Part shown: positions 7,945 to 15,735 of the stretch, one piece after another
How positions within the stretch are numbered: the first letter of the stretch is position 1
How the letters are laid out: every line of letters starts with the position of its first letter
NCBI GenBank assembly: GCA_035291645.1
Contig: DATDRQ010000186.1
Location: 1-30,685 of the forward strand
Direction: 5' to 3'
Origin: DATDRQ01 sp035291645
GTDB taxonomy: Bacteria > Chloroflexota > Anaerolineae > Anaerolineales > UBA4823
Length of the DNA stretch: 30,685 bases
The notes under the pieces: model-generated
What the model was told of the DNA's origin: nothing
Seen by the model: only the letters and a program-made list of their open reading frames with translations
Database searches by the model: none
Translations under genes and position numbers: made by a program

Positions 7945-9477
7945 ATGATCGACAACTTCGCTACCCTTCTCAGCCAGGATCAGGTCGAGCGGGTCCACGG
8001 TGCCTCGCTCGAGATCCTGGAGCAGGTCGGCATGCTGGTGCGCAACCAGCGGGCGCGCCAGATCTTCGCCGAACACGGCTGTAAAGTCGACTCCCAGACC
8101 TACATCGTCAGGCTGCCGGGTCAGGTGGTCGAGCGCTATCGGGCGATGTTCCCTCCCAGGTTCACCTTCTATGCCCGTGACCCGCGCTTTGATCGCACCG
8201 TCCCGGATAACAGCCCGTTGGTCCTGACCGGCAGCTCTGCCCCCAACGTGATCGACCCCGTCACAGGCTACGAGCGCCGTTCCCGATCCGAGGACCTGGC
8301 GCGCATCTCCCACCTGGTCAACGAGCTGCCCGGCTACGATGTCTTCTCGATCTCCACCCTGGCGGAGGACGCCCCGCGCGGCCAGTTCAGCCTGTCGCGC
8401 TACTATCCCTCCATTAAGAACACCGTCAAGCCGGTGCGCGCCAACACCCCGCCCAACGAGGCCGGGATGGTGCTGGAGATGATCTACCTGGTCGCCGGCG
8501 GGGAAGAAGCCTTCCGCGAGCGCCCTTTCGTCACTCATCACTATTGCCCGGTGGTCTCCCCGCTGACCATGGACTTCGACTCTACCGAAGACCTGATCCT
8601 GTTCAGCGAGCTGGACCTGCCGGCTTACTTCTCCATCGTCCCTAACGCCGGGCTGACCTCGCCGCTGACCATGGCCTCCACGCTGGCCCAGTGTAACGCC
8701 GAGTTCCTGGCTGCCGGCGTGCTGACCGAGATGGTCCGCCCCGGCAAAGCCGTAATTTACAACACCCTGCCCACCGTCGCCGACATGCGCACCGGGGCGT
8801 ATTCCCCCGGCGCCATCGAGACCGGCCTGCTGCACATGGCCTGTGCTCAGATGGCCCGCTTCTACCACGTCCCGTCTGGCGGCTATATCGGGCTGACCAA
8901 TTCAAAGCTCAACGATGCTCAGTCCGGCTATGAGACCGGCATGTCGGTCGTCGCCGGCCTGTTGGGGGGCGTCGACATCTTCAACATGGCCGGCCTGCTC
9001 GACTCCTTGATGGCCTTCGATTACGCCAAGGCGGTCATCGATAACGACATCGCCATGATGATGAAGCGCTTGAAACGCGGCATTGAGTTCAGCGAAGCCG
9101 ACCTGGCCCTCGACCAGATCGCCGAGGTCGGCCCGGGCGGCATGTTCGCCGGCACCGAGCACACCCTGGAGCGCATGCGCAGCGCCATGTACCTGACCGA
9201 GATTGCCGACCGCGACCCGCGCGCCCAGTGGCAGGAGCGCGGCGGCCTGGACTCCCAGGCGCGTGCCCTGCGCAAGGCCCAGGAGATCCTGACCCGCGAC
9301 AACCCGGCTGCTCTGTCCCCCGAGATCGACGCGCGCGTCCGGGCCGCCTTCCCCGGGATGGTGGCCGGCGATTCGGTCCCCCCGCAGGGCTGGAAGCGCG
9401 CCGTCCGGGCTGCCGAAGGCGAGGAAGACGAGGGCGGCCGCCGGCGCCGCCGCATCCAGCGCGCCGTGGCCGGCTAG
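7945..9477 (+). CDS. MttB-family (trimethylamine methyltransferase-like) protein, non-pyrrolysine
   Basis: This 510-residue member of the MttB superfamily (TIM-barrel, corrinoid-dependent) transfers a methyl group from a methylated amine to a Co(I) corrinoid protein. Features seen are the N-terminal helix ERVHGASLEILEQVGMLV, the TGSSAPNVIDPVTGYERR segment, the glycine-rich GAIETGLLHMACAQMARFYHVP stretch and PGGMFAGTEHTLERMR near the end. The frame is complete with no internal amber codon, so this is not the pyrrolysine enzyme. Non-Pyl relatives include MtgB (glycine betaine) and enzymes for other quaternary amines, and the substrate here is unknown. It ends in a charged tail of Glu/Asp followed by RRRRRIQRAVAG. 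The ATG at 7945 was chosen because AGGAGA lies seven bases upstream; a longer frame to 7888 has no such site. Confidence 0.9.
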   Translation: MIDNFATLLSQDQVERVHGASLEILEQVGMLVRNQRARQIFAEHGCKVDSQTYIVRLPGQVVERYRAMFPPRFTFYARDPRFDRTVPDNSPLVLTGSSAPNVIDPVTGYERRSRSEDLARISHLVNELPGYDVFSISTLAEDAPRGQFSLSRYYPSIKNTVKPVRANTPPNEAGMVLEMIYLVAGGEEAFRERPFVTHHYCPVVSPLTMDFDSTEDLILFSELDLPAYFSIVPNAGLTSPLTMASTLAQCNAEFLAAGVLTEMVRPGKAVIYNTLPTVADMRTGAYSPGAIETGLLHMACAQMARFYHVPSGGYIGLTNSKLNDAQSGYETGMSVVAGLLGGVDIFNMAGLLDSLMAFDYAKAVIDNDIAMMMKRLKRGIEFSEADLALDQIAEVGPGGMFAGTEHTLERMRSAMYLTEIADRDPRAQWQERGGLDSQARALRKAQEILTRDNPAALSPEIDARVRAAFPGMVAGDSVPPQGWKRAVRAAEGEEDEGGRRRRRIQRAVAG

Positions 9478-9516
9478 CCGCAGAGAAGCACTTGAGACCC
9501 TAAAGATCCAGGATGC

Positions 9517-11553
9517 ATGATGCCCGACTCTACTGGTGATTCAAAAACCGCTTTCCAGGTCGCCCTGACCCCTTCCGGCCGGCAGGGACAGGTGCCGCGC
9601 GGCGCTAATTTGCTTAACGCGGCCCGCCAGCTGGGCGTCGAGCTCGAGTCGATCTGCGGCGGGCGCCAGACCTGCTTTAAGTGCCAGGTCGCCGTCGAGG
9701 AAGGTCGCTTCCCCAAGCTCGGCTTGACCTCGCGCGCCGATCACCTCACCCCGCTCACCCCGCAGGAAGAGACCTACTTCGCCGAACATAATATCACCGG
9801 GCGGCGGCTGGCCTGCGCCTGCCAGGTTCAGGGCGACCTGCTGATCGCCGTCCCCGAGGAGAGCCAGGCCCGCAAGCAGATCATCGCCAAGGCCGCCACC
9901 GAGCGCGCCATCCAGGTCGACCCGGCCGTGCGCCAGGTCTACGTCGAGGTGCGCCAGCCCTCCTTGGAAGAAGTGCGCGGCGATTGGGAACGCCTGGCCG
10001 AGGCCCTGGGCGAGCAGTGGGACCTGCATGACCTGTCGATCGATGGGCGCGCCCTGCCTGCCCTGCAGTCTGCCCTGCGCCAGGGCGGATTTGCCGTCAC
10101 GGTCAGCCTGTGGCAGGACCGGGAAGTGCTGCGCGTCCAGCCCGGCTACGCCGAGGGGGTCTACGGCCTGGCGGTTGACATCGGCTCGACCACAGTAGTT
10201 GCCCACCTGTGCGACCTGCGCACCGGGGAGGTGCTGGCTACCCAGGCTGCCATGAACCCGCAGGTGCGCTATGGCGAGGACCTGATGAGCCGGGTCAGCT
10301 ACGCCATGAGCGAGCCGCAGGGCCTGGCCCGTTTACACCGGGCCGTGATCCTGACCCTGAACGAGCTGGCTGAGAAAGCTGCGGCGTCCGCCGGGGTCTC
10401 CACCGAGGACGTCCTGGATGCGGTGGTGGTCGGCAACACCGTCATGCACCACATCTTCCTGGGGATCAACCCGGTCGAGCTGGGCGGCGCGCCGTTCGCC
10501 CTGGCGGTCGATTCCCCGCTGGACCTGCGGGCGCGCGACCTGGGGCTGTCCTTCAACCCGGCAGCGCGCCTGCATCTGTTGCCGATCATCGCCGGGCATG
10601 TCGGCGCCGATAACGTCGCCGTGCAGCTGGCCGAAGAGCCCTACGCCCAGGACGAGACCATGCTGATCGTGGACGTGGGCACCAACGCCGAGATCGTGCT
10701 GGGCGACCGGGAGCGCGTCCTGGTGGCCTCCAGCCCCACCGGCCCGGCCTTCGAGGGCGCCCAGATATCGCACGGGCAACGCGCCGCCCCCGGCGCGGTC
10801 GAGCGTGTGCGCATAGACCCGCAGACACTCGAACCTTTCATAAAAGTGATCGGCTATCCGGACTGGATCGCTCCCGGGTCAGTAGACCTGCCCGAGCCGG
10901 CCAAAGCGACCGGCATCTGTGGCAGCGGCATCATCGAGGCGGTCGCCGAACTGTACCTGGCTGGTCTGATCAACGCCGACGGGCGCTTCGAACGCAGCGC
11001 TGCCGAGGTATCGCCGCGCCTGCTACTGAGCGGCCGTACGGCGGAGTACCTGCTGGCCGACGCCGATCAGACCGCTACCGGATCACCGATCGTGATCACC
11101 CAGAACGACGTGCGCGCCATCCAGCTGGCCAAGGCCGCCCTGTACGCCGGGATCAAGCTCCTGATGGCGGCGCGCGGCGTCGAACGGGTCGATCGGGTAG
11201 TCCTGGCTGGCGCTTTTGGCAGTTTTATCAGCCCCTATCACGCCATGGTCCTGGGGCTGATCCCGGACTGCGAGCTGGAGCACGTCTATGCCGTGGGCAA
11301 CGCCGCCGGCGACGGCGCCCGCATCGCCCTGCTCAACCGCCGGCAGCGTGAGAAGGCCTCCTGGCTGGCGCGCTGGGCTGAGCACGTCCAGATGCCGCTC
11401 GAAGCCTCCTTCCAGGAGGAATTCGTGGCCGCCCTGGCATTGCCCCACGCCCGCGATCCCTTCCCGCATCTGGCGGACTCCCTGCCGGAGGCTTCCGAAG
11501 AGCGAAAAGCTCGCCCCCGGCACCGTATCCGGGAGAAGTACAATAAGGCCTAG
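9517..11553 (+). CDS. Corrinoid activation protein (RACo/RamA-like ASKHA, DUF4445)
   Basis: This 678-residue reductive activator of corrinoid proteins uses ATP and an iron-sulfur cluster to return adventitiously oxidised Co(II) to Co(I). The N-terminal ferredoxin-like domain has C47-x5-C53-x2-C56 and, further on, C100/C102, the plant-type [2Fe-2S] arrangement seen in RACo. The central and C-terminal parts show ASKHA features: VDIGSTTVVAHL, VVGNTVMHHIFLG, LIVDVGTNAEIVLGD, ATGICGSGIIEAVAELY and VVLAGAFGSFI. It lies between the methyltransferase and its corrinoid protein, as expected for an activator that serves this pair. The extreme C-terminus is basic (RPRHRIREKYNKA). A double ATG at 9517/9520 makes the exact start uncertain by one codon. 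Confidence 0.9.
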   Translation: MMPDSTGDSKTAFQVALTPSGRQGQVPRGANLLNAARQLGVELESICGGRQTCFKCQVAVEEGRFPKLGLTSRADHLTPLTPQEETYFAEHNITGRRLACACQVQGDLLIAVPEESQARKQIIAKAATERAIQVDPAVRQVYVEVRQPSLEEVRGDWERLAEALGEQWDLHDLSIDGRALPALQSALRQGGFAVTVSLWQDREVLRVQPGYAEGVYGLAVDIGSTTVVAHLCDLRTGEVLATQAAMNPQVRYGEDLMSRVSYAMSEPQGLARLHRAVILTLNELAEKAAASAGVSTEDVLDAVVVGNTVMHHIFLGINPVELGGAPFALAVDSPLDLRARDLGLSFNPAARLHLLPIIAGHVGADNVAVQLAEEPYAQDETMLIVDVGTNAEIVLGDRERVLVASSPTGPAFEGAQISHGQRAAPGAVERVRIDPQTLEPFIKVIGYPDWIAPGSVDLPEPAKATGICGSGIIEAVAELYLAGLINADGRFERSAAEVSPRLLLSGRTAEYLLADADQTATGSPIVITQNDVRAIQLAKAALYAGIKLLMAARGVERVDRVVLAGAFGSFISPYHAMVLGLIPDCELEHVYAVGNAAGDGARIALLNRRQREKASWLARWAEHVQMPLEASFQEEFVAALALPHARDPFPHLADSLPEASEERKARPRHRIREKYNKA

Positions 11554-11584
11554 AAACCTACCCTAACCTCATGGAGACCGAACG

Positions 11585-12274
11585 ATGAGTGATGAAATCG
11601 ACATTACCCAGCTATCGACCCAAGAGCTGCTCGAGCTGATCCAGGACGATCTTTACGACGGCCTGGCCGAACAGGTGACCGCCAGCGTCAGGGAGCTCCT
11701 GAAACGCGGCCTGACCCCCTACGACGTCCTCACCAAAGGCCTGGTGGCCGGGATGGAGATCGTCGGCGTGGACTTCCGCGACGGCATCCTGTTCGTGCCC
11801 GAGGTGCTCATGGCGGCCAAGGCTATGAAGGCCGGCATGGTGATCCTGCGCCCGTTGCTGGCCGAGACCGGCGCGCCGCAGATCGGCACCATGGTGATCG
11901 GCACGGTCAAGGGAGACATCCATGACATCGGCAAGAACCTGGTCGCCATGATGATGGAAGGCGCCGGGTTCAACGTCTTCAACCTGGGCATCAATGTCGA
12001 CGCGGATACCTTCATGAACGCCATCCGCGAGCACAAGCCCGATATCCTGGGCATGAGCGCCCTGCTCACCACCACCATGCCTTATATGGGTGTGGTGATC
12101 GAGACCCTGCGCGAGCAGGGCATACGCAACCAGATCATCGTCCTGGTGGGCGGGGCGCCGCTTAACGACGCCTTCGCCGAGGAGATCGGCGCCGACTCCT
12201 ACTGCCGGGATGCGGCCATCGCCGTAGAGACCGCCAAGAAGCTGATCGCCATCAAGCGCGGCGAAAAAGTATAA
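11585..12274 (+). CDS. Corrinoid protein, MttC/MtbC-like B12-binding
   Basis: This 229-residue methyl carrier accepts the methyl group from the MttB-like enzyme on its cobalamin and passes it to an acceptor enzyme. An N-terminal helical cap domain (about 10-95, including LTPYDVLTKGLVAGMEIVG and PEVLMAAKAMKAGM) precedes the Rossmann B12 domain. The DxHxxG motif is D111-I-H113-D-I-G116, with H113 as the lower cobalt ligand. SALLTTTM and VGGAPL supply the other cofactor-loop motifs. The ribosome site is GGAG ten bases before the ATG. The length is typical of methylamine corrinoid proteins. A 73-base gap follows before the homocysteine methyltransferase-like gene. Confidence 0.93.
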   Translation: MSDEIDITQLSTQELLELIQDDLYDGLAEQVTASVRELLKRGLTPYDVLTKGLVAGMEIVGVDFRDGILFVPEVLMAAKAMKAGMVILRPLLAETGAPQIGTMVIGTVKGDIHDIGKNLVAMMMEGAGFNVFNLGINVDADTFMNAIREHKPDILGMSALLTTTMPYMGVVIETLREQGIRNQIIVLVGGAPLNDAFAEEIGADSYCRDAAIAVETAKKLIAIKRGEKV

Positions 12275-12347
12275 ACCAAAGGTTAAATTCCGGTCGAGTG
12301 GTACTCCCGGTTATCAGACTTTTATTCGTTCGAAGTGAGGTGACAGC

Positions 12348-13247
12348 ATGCCTACCCTACAATCCCTTCTTTCCGGATCCCCCTATGCGCTGATCGACGG
12401 AGCGATGGGCACCATGCTCTTCGCGGCCGGGTTGCAGCACGGGGACCCGCCCGAATTGTGGAACCTGGAGCACCCGGACCGGGTGGCGGCCGTTCACCGG
12501 GCCTACCTGGAAGCCGGCGCGCACATCCTGCTCACCAACACCTTCGGCGGCAGCCGGCTGCGCCTGACGCTGCATCGCGCCCAGGATCGCGTGGCCGAGC
12601 TGAACCTCGCCGCAGCCAGCCTGCTGCGCCAGGTGGTAAGCGCGCCGGGCGGCCCGGCAGCTCTGGTCGCCGGGGATATCGGTCCCTCTGGCGGGGTGCT
12701 TACCCCGTACGGCGACCTGCCTTTCGAGCAGGCCCGTGAGAATTTCGCCGAACAGGCTGCTGCCCTGATCGACGGTGGGGTCGACCTAATCTGGATCGAG
12801 ACCATGGCCGACCTGGAGGAGGTGCGCGCCGCCGTGGAAGGCGTGCGCCAGGTCTCGGCGGAGATCCCCATCGTTACCACGATGACCTTCGACACGCACG
12901 GGCGCACCATGATGGGCGTCACCCCGGAGAAAGCCGCCGAAGCCCTGCTCGGGCTGGGCGCCTCCGCCGTCGGCGGCAACTGCGGTAACGGGCCTGAAGA
13001 GGTGATCACGGTGGTCGAGAAGATGCGCGCCGCGGCCCCGGGGGCGGTGCTGGTCGCCAAGGCCAATGCCGGCGTGCCGGCCCTGGTCGGGGGACGGGCG
13101 GTTTACCGCGCCTCCCCCGCCGATATGGCCGCATACGCCGTCCAGGCCTATGCTGCCGGCGCCCGCCTGATTGGCGCCTGCTGCGGCAGCACTCCCGACC
13201 ACATCCGCGCCATTGCCGGCGCCCTGGCGAGCAAGGTGCCCGCATGA
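12348..13247 (+). CDS. Homocysteine S-methyltransferase-family protein (MetH N-domain/BHMT-like)
   Basis: This 299-residue Zn-dependent TIM-barrel methyltransferase has the S-methyl_trans signatures IDGAMGTML, TNTFGGSRLRL and IETMADLEEVRAAVEGVR. The zinc Cys residues are C212 in GGNCG and C278/C279 in GACCGSTP. It corresponds to the homocysteine-binding domain of MetH, with the corrinoid domain supplied by the separate upstream gene. A reasonable inference is therefore methyl transfer from the corrinoid protein to homocysteine (or another thiol), giving methionine. Direct use of betaine or S-methylmethionine as donor cannot be excluded. The start has a GAGG site, and the next gene begins 15 bases after its stop. 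Confidence 0.85.
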   Translation: MPTLQSLLSGSPYALIDGAMGTMLFAAGLQHGDPPELWNLEHPDRVAAVHRAYLEAGAHILLTNTFGGSRLRLTLHRAQDRVAELNLAAASLLRQVVSAPGGPAALVAGDIGPSGGVLTPYGDLPFEQARENFAEQAAALIDGGVDLIWIETMADLEEVRAAVEGVRQVSAEIPIVTTMTFDTHGRTMMGVTPEKAAEALLGLGASAVGGNCGNGPEEVITVVEKMRAAAPGAVLVAKANAGVPALVGGRAVYRASPADMAAYAVQAYAAGARLIGACCGSTPDHIRAIAGALASKVPA

Positions 13248-13262
13248 GCATAGGATTGACGG

Positions 13263-13928
13263 ATGGCTGATATTGCCCTGGTCGCCTGTGGAGCATTGGC
13301 TCACGAGGTGCTGTTCCTTAAAGATAAATACGGCTGGGAGGTGGACGTCCTGGCCCTGCCCTCCCTGCTGCACAACGAGCCGGGGCGCATCCCCGGCGCG
13401 GTGCGCCAGCGCATCCACCAGGCCCGCCAGGATCATTCCCGCGTGATCGTCGTCTACGCCGATTGCGGGACCGGCGGGATGCTCGACCGGGTGCTCCAGC
13501 AGGAAGGCGTCGAACGCCTGGCTGGGCCGCACTGCTATGCCATCTACGCCGATGGGACCTTCGACCAGTTGATGGAAGAAGCCCCTGGCACCTATTTCCT
13601 CACCGATTACCTGCTGCGCTCCTTCGACCACCTCGTCTTGGAGGGATTGGGGCTGGACCGCTTTCCGGAGCTGCGCAGCATATACTTCGCCAACTACACC
13701 CGTGTCGTCTACCTGGCCCAGCGCGACGACCCGGCCCTGCGCCAGCGGGCGCAGTGGGCCGCCGACAGCCTCGGCCTGCCCCTCGAGATCCGCCAGACGG
13801 GCTATGGCAGGCTGGAATCCCGCCTCAAGGAGCTCATCGAAGCACGCTTGCCCCTGGAATCATCGATGCCGCCAGGGATCGAAACCCTGGATCCAGCTGG
13901 GCTGTCGCTTGATATCGTGTCCGGCTAA
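13263..13928 (+). CDS. DUF1638 family protein
   Basis: This 221-residue cytoplasmic protein matches the DUF1638 pattern: ALVACGALAHEV at the start, LPSLLHNEPGRIP, VVYADCGTGGMLD and CYAIYADGTFDQLMEE. The family has no established biochemical role that I know of, but its genes are frequent companions of MttB-type methyltransferases and corrinoid proteins, as here. Conserved Cys and acidic residues (YADCG, YADGTF) suggest ligand or metal binding; this is inference. It is 15 bases downstream of the homocysteine methyltransferase-like gene and in the same transcript. Confidence 0.8.
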   Translation: MADIALVACGALAHEVLFLKDKYGWEVDVLALPSLLHNEPGRIPGAVRQRIHQARQDHSRVIVVYADCGTGGMLDRVLQQEGVERLAGPHCYAIYADGTFDQLMEEAPGTYFLTDYLLRSFDHLVLEGLGLDRFPELRSIYFANYTRVVYLAQRDDPALRQRAQWAADSLGLPLEIRQTGYGRLESRLKELIEARLPLESSMPPGIETLDPAGLSLDIVSG

Positions 13929-13995
13929 AGCCTTGACTCCAGATACTTAGGCTTGTTCTTCGTGAGAAAATCACCGAATAAGGAGCGCAATTTCG

Positions 13996-14307
13996 ATGCC
14001 CATTCTGTACCAGATCGTCTACTGGCGAGATATCCCTGCCCAGGTGCGCGTGCGCAGCGGCAGCCAGCGCGCCGCTCGCTCCCTCGATCCCCGCTTTCAG
14101 GAAGCCATCGACGAGGCCGCCATGCAGGCCCGCACCACCAGCAGCGATGATTATTTAGAGGACTGGCGCACCACAGAATGGCAGGAGCAGGGTGGTGATT
14201 CCGATCTAGAAAACTTTGCCGCCAGCCTGGTCGAAAAGATTGAATCGGAACACCCGGAAGCCCGCCTGGAAGCCCTTAAGAAAAATAAAGGTTACGAGCC
14301 GGTCTGA
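13996..14307 (+). CDS. 'Virulence factor' family small protein (PF13769-like)
   Basis: This 103-residue acidic protein starts with MPILYQIVYWRDIPAQVRVR, typical of the small family annotated as 'virulence factor' in databases. In methyltetrahydrofolate gene neighbourhoods this family sits beside MTHFR C-terminal-type and MetF genes, exactly as in this window. The name therefore says nothing about virulence here. The C-terminal half is charged and helical (LENFAASLVEKIESEHPEARLEALKK). The ribosome site is AAGGAG. It may be an accessory subunit or assembly factor of the MetF complex, which is inference from context only. Confidence 0.7.
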   Translation: MPILYQIVYWRDIPAQVRVRSGSQRAARSLDPRFQEAIDEAAMQARTTSSDDYLEDWRTTEWQEQGGDSDLENFAASLVEKIESEHPEARLEALKKNKGYEPV

Positions 14308-14317
14308 TCGAATTTGC

Positions 14318-14767
14318 ATGCGTTTTCTTCAGAACCACCCGCTTTTCCTGGAAAAGGTTTACCGCTCCACCTCTGCCCTGCTGCGCCCCTTGCGCCGCTG
14401 GCTGATCCCCGGCGGGGCCGTCGAGCGCGTCTTCGTCGAGACCGAGCGCCTAAGCAAGGGCGCTATCTTCGACTGCCGCATGTGCGGGCAGTGCATCCTG
14501 CACAGCACCGGCATGACCTGTCCCATGACCTGCCCCAAGACGATGCGCAACGGCCCGTGCGGCGGCGTCCGCCCGGACGGCCACTGCGAGGTCTTCCCCA
14601 GCATGCCATGCGTCTGGCTGCAGGCCTGGGAACGATCCAAAGCCATGCCGGGCTACGGCGAGGAGATCCTGATCCTCCAGCCGCCGGTCAACCACCGCCT
14701 CAAGGACACCTCCGCGTGGATCAACGATCTGAACCCGCCCGTCCCCATCCTTCCAAAAGGCTGGTAG
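14318..14767 (+). CDS. Cys-rich MTHFR C-terminal-domain protein (MetV-like)
   Basis: This 149-residue protein carries a dense Cys cluster: C53, C56, C59, C68, C72, C81, C90 and C98, in CRMCGQC, TCPMTCPK, GPCGG and PCVW. That is the signature of the MTHFR C-terminal zinc/iron-sulfur domain (MetV in acetogens). In those systems MetV pairs with MetF and links methylenetetrahydrofolate reductase to low-potential electron carriers. Its stop is two bases before the metF start, so the two are almost certainly co-translated subunits. The ATG at 14318 was chosen because a longer frame overlaps the previous gene. The N-terminus is basic and amphipathic but is not a clear membrane anchor. Confidence 0.82.
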   Translation: MRFLQNHPLFLEKVYRSTSALLRPLRRWLIPGGAVERVFVETERLSKGAIFDCRMCGQCILHSTGMTCPMTCPKTMRNGPCGGVRPDGHCEVFPSMPCVWLQAWERSKAMPGYGEEILILQPPVNHRLKDTSAWINDLNPPVPILPKGW

Positions 14768-14769
14768 GC

Positions 14770-15735
14770 ATGCGCTCCGGCTCGCGCCTGGAACGCGTCC
14801 TGCGTTCGGGCCGCTTCGCTGTCACAGCCGAGCTCAACCCGCCCGACAGCGCCGACCCCCAGGCAGTCTACGAGCGCGCTCTGGTGCTGGCCGGGGTGTG
14901 CGACGCCATCAACGCCACCGACGCCTCCGGCGCCAATGTGCACATGTCCAGCGTGGGCATCTGCGCCCTGCTGACCCGCGCCGGCTACGAGCCCATCCTG
15001 CAGGTCTCCTGCCGGGATAAGAACCGCATCGCCATCCAGGGCGACCTGCTCGGCGCGGCCGCCATGGGCGTGCGCAACGTGCTCTGCCTGACCGGCGACG
15101 GCGTCCAGGCCGGCGACCAGCCGGAAGCCAAACCCGTCTTCGACCTGGATTCGATCACCCTGCTGCACACCGCCCGCACCATGCGCGACGATGGGCGCTT
15201 CCTCAGCGGGCGCCAGCTGGACGTGCCCCCCAGGCTGTTCCTGGGCGCAGCCGATAACCCCTTCGCCCCGCCTTTCGATTACCGCCCGCTGCGATTGGCC
15301 AAGAAGATCGAGGCCGGCGCAGAATTCATCCAGACCCAGTACTGCTTCGACGTCCCGCGCTTGGAAGAGCATATGCGCAGTGTGCGCGACCTGGGATTGC
15401 ACACCCGCGCTTACATTTTGGTCGGGGTCGGCCCGCTGCGCTCTGCCAGAGTCGCCGAATGGATGCGCACCAACATCCCCGGCGTGGTCATCCCGGACGA
15501 GGTCATCCGCCGCCTGAAGAGTGTGCCCGATCCCAAGCAGTGTGACGAGTGCAAGCGCATCTGCATCGAGATCATCCAGCAGGTGCGCGAAATCGAGGGC
15601 GTCAGCGGGGTGCACGTCATGGCTTACCGCCAGGAAGAGCTGGTCGCCGAAATAATCGAAGAAGCCGGCTTGCTGCCGCGCCGCTGGCAGCCCCACTACC
15701 AGCGCAATCTCCAAACAGAAGAGGTCTTTGAATAA
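14770..15735 (+). CDS. metF: Methylenetetrahydrofolate reductase
   Basis: This 321-residue flavin-dependent TIM-barrel enzyme interconverts methyl-THF and methylene-THF. Family wording includes VTAELNPPDSADPQ (the catalytic Glu region), DAINATDASGANVHMS, ILQVSCRDKNR, NVLCLTGDG, KIEAGAEFIQTQYCFD and AYILVGVGPL. C-terminal Cys residues (KQCDECKRIC) are unusual for E. coli MetF but fit the MetV-paired form. Its neighbours, a methyl-THF:corrinoid methyltransferase overlapping by one base and the MetV-like gene just upstream, suggest the direction methyl-THF to methylene-THF when growing on methylated compounds, or the reverse during synthesis of methyl groups. The ATG at 14770 has an AGG-type site inside the previous stop region. 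Confidence 0.88.
   Translation: MRSGSRLERVLRSGRFAVTAELNPPDSADPQAVYERALVLAGVCDAINATDASGANVHMSSVGICALLTRAGYEPILQVSCRDKNRIAIQGDLLGAAAMGVRNVLCLTGDGVQAGDQPEAKPVFDLDSITLLHTARTMRDDGRFLSGRQLDVPPRLFLGAADNPFAPPFDYRPLRLAKKIEAGAEFIQTQYCFDVPRLEEHMRSVRDLGLHTRAYILVGVGPLRSARVAEWMRTNIPGVVIPDEVIRRLKSVPDPKQCDECKRICIEIIQQVREIEGVSGVHVMAYRQEELVAEIIEEAGLLPRRWQPHYQRNLQTEEVFE

Noticed and set aside
7939..8868. 309-residue minus-strand frame opposite the MttB-like gene
   Set aside because: Shadow of a clear family member with a good ribosome site; no recognisable domain.
7945..9477. Pyrrolysine-containing MttB
   Set aside because: The reading frame is complete without an internal TAG, and no pyl genes are in the window.
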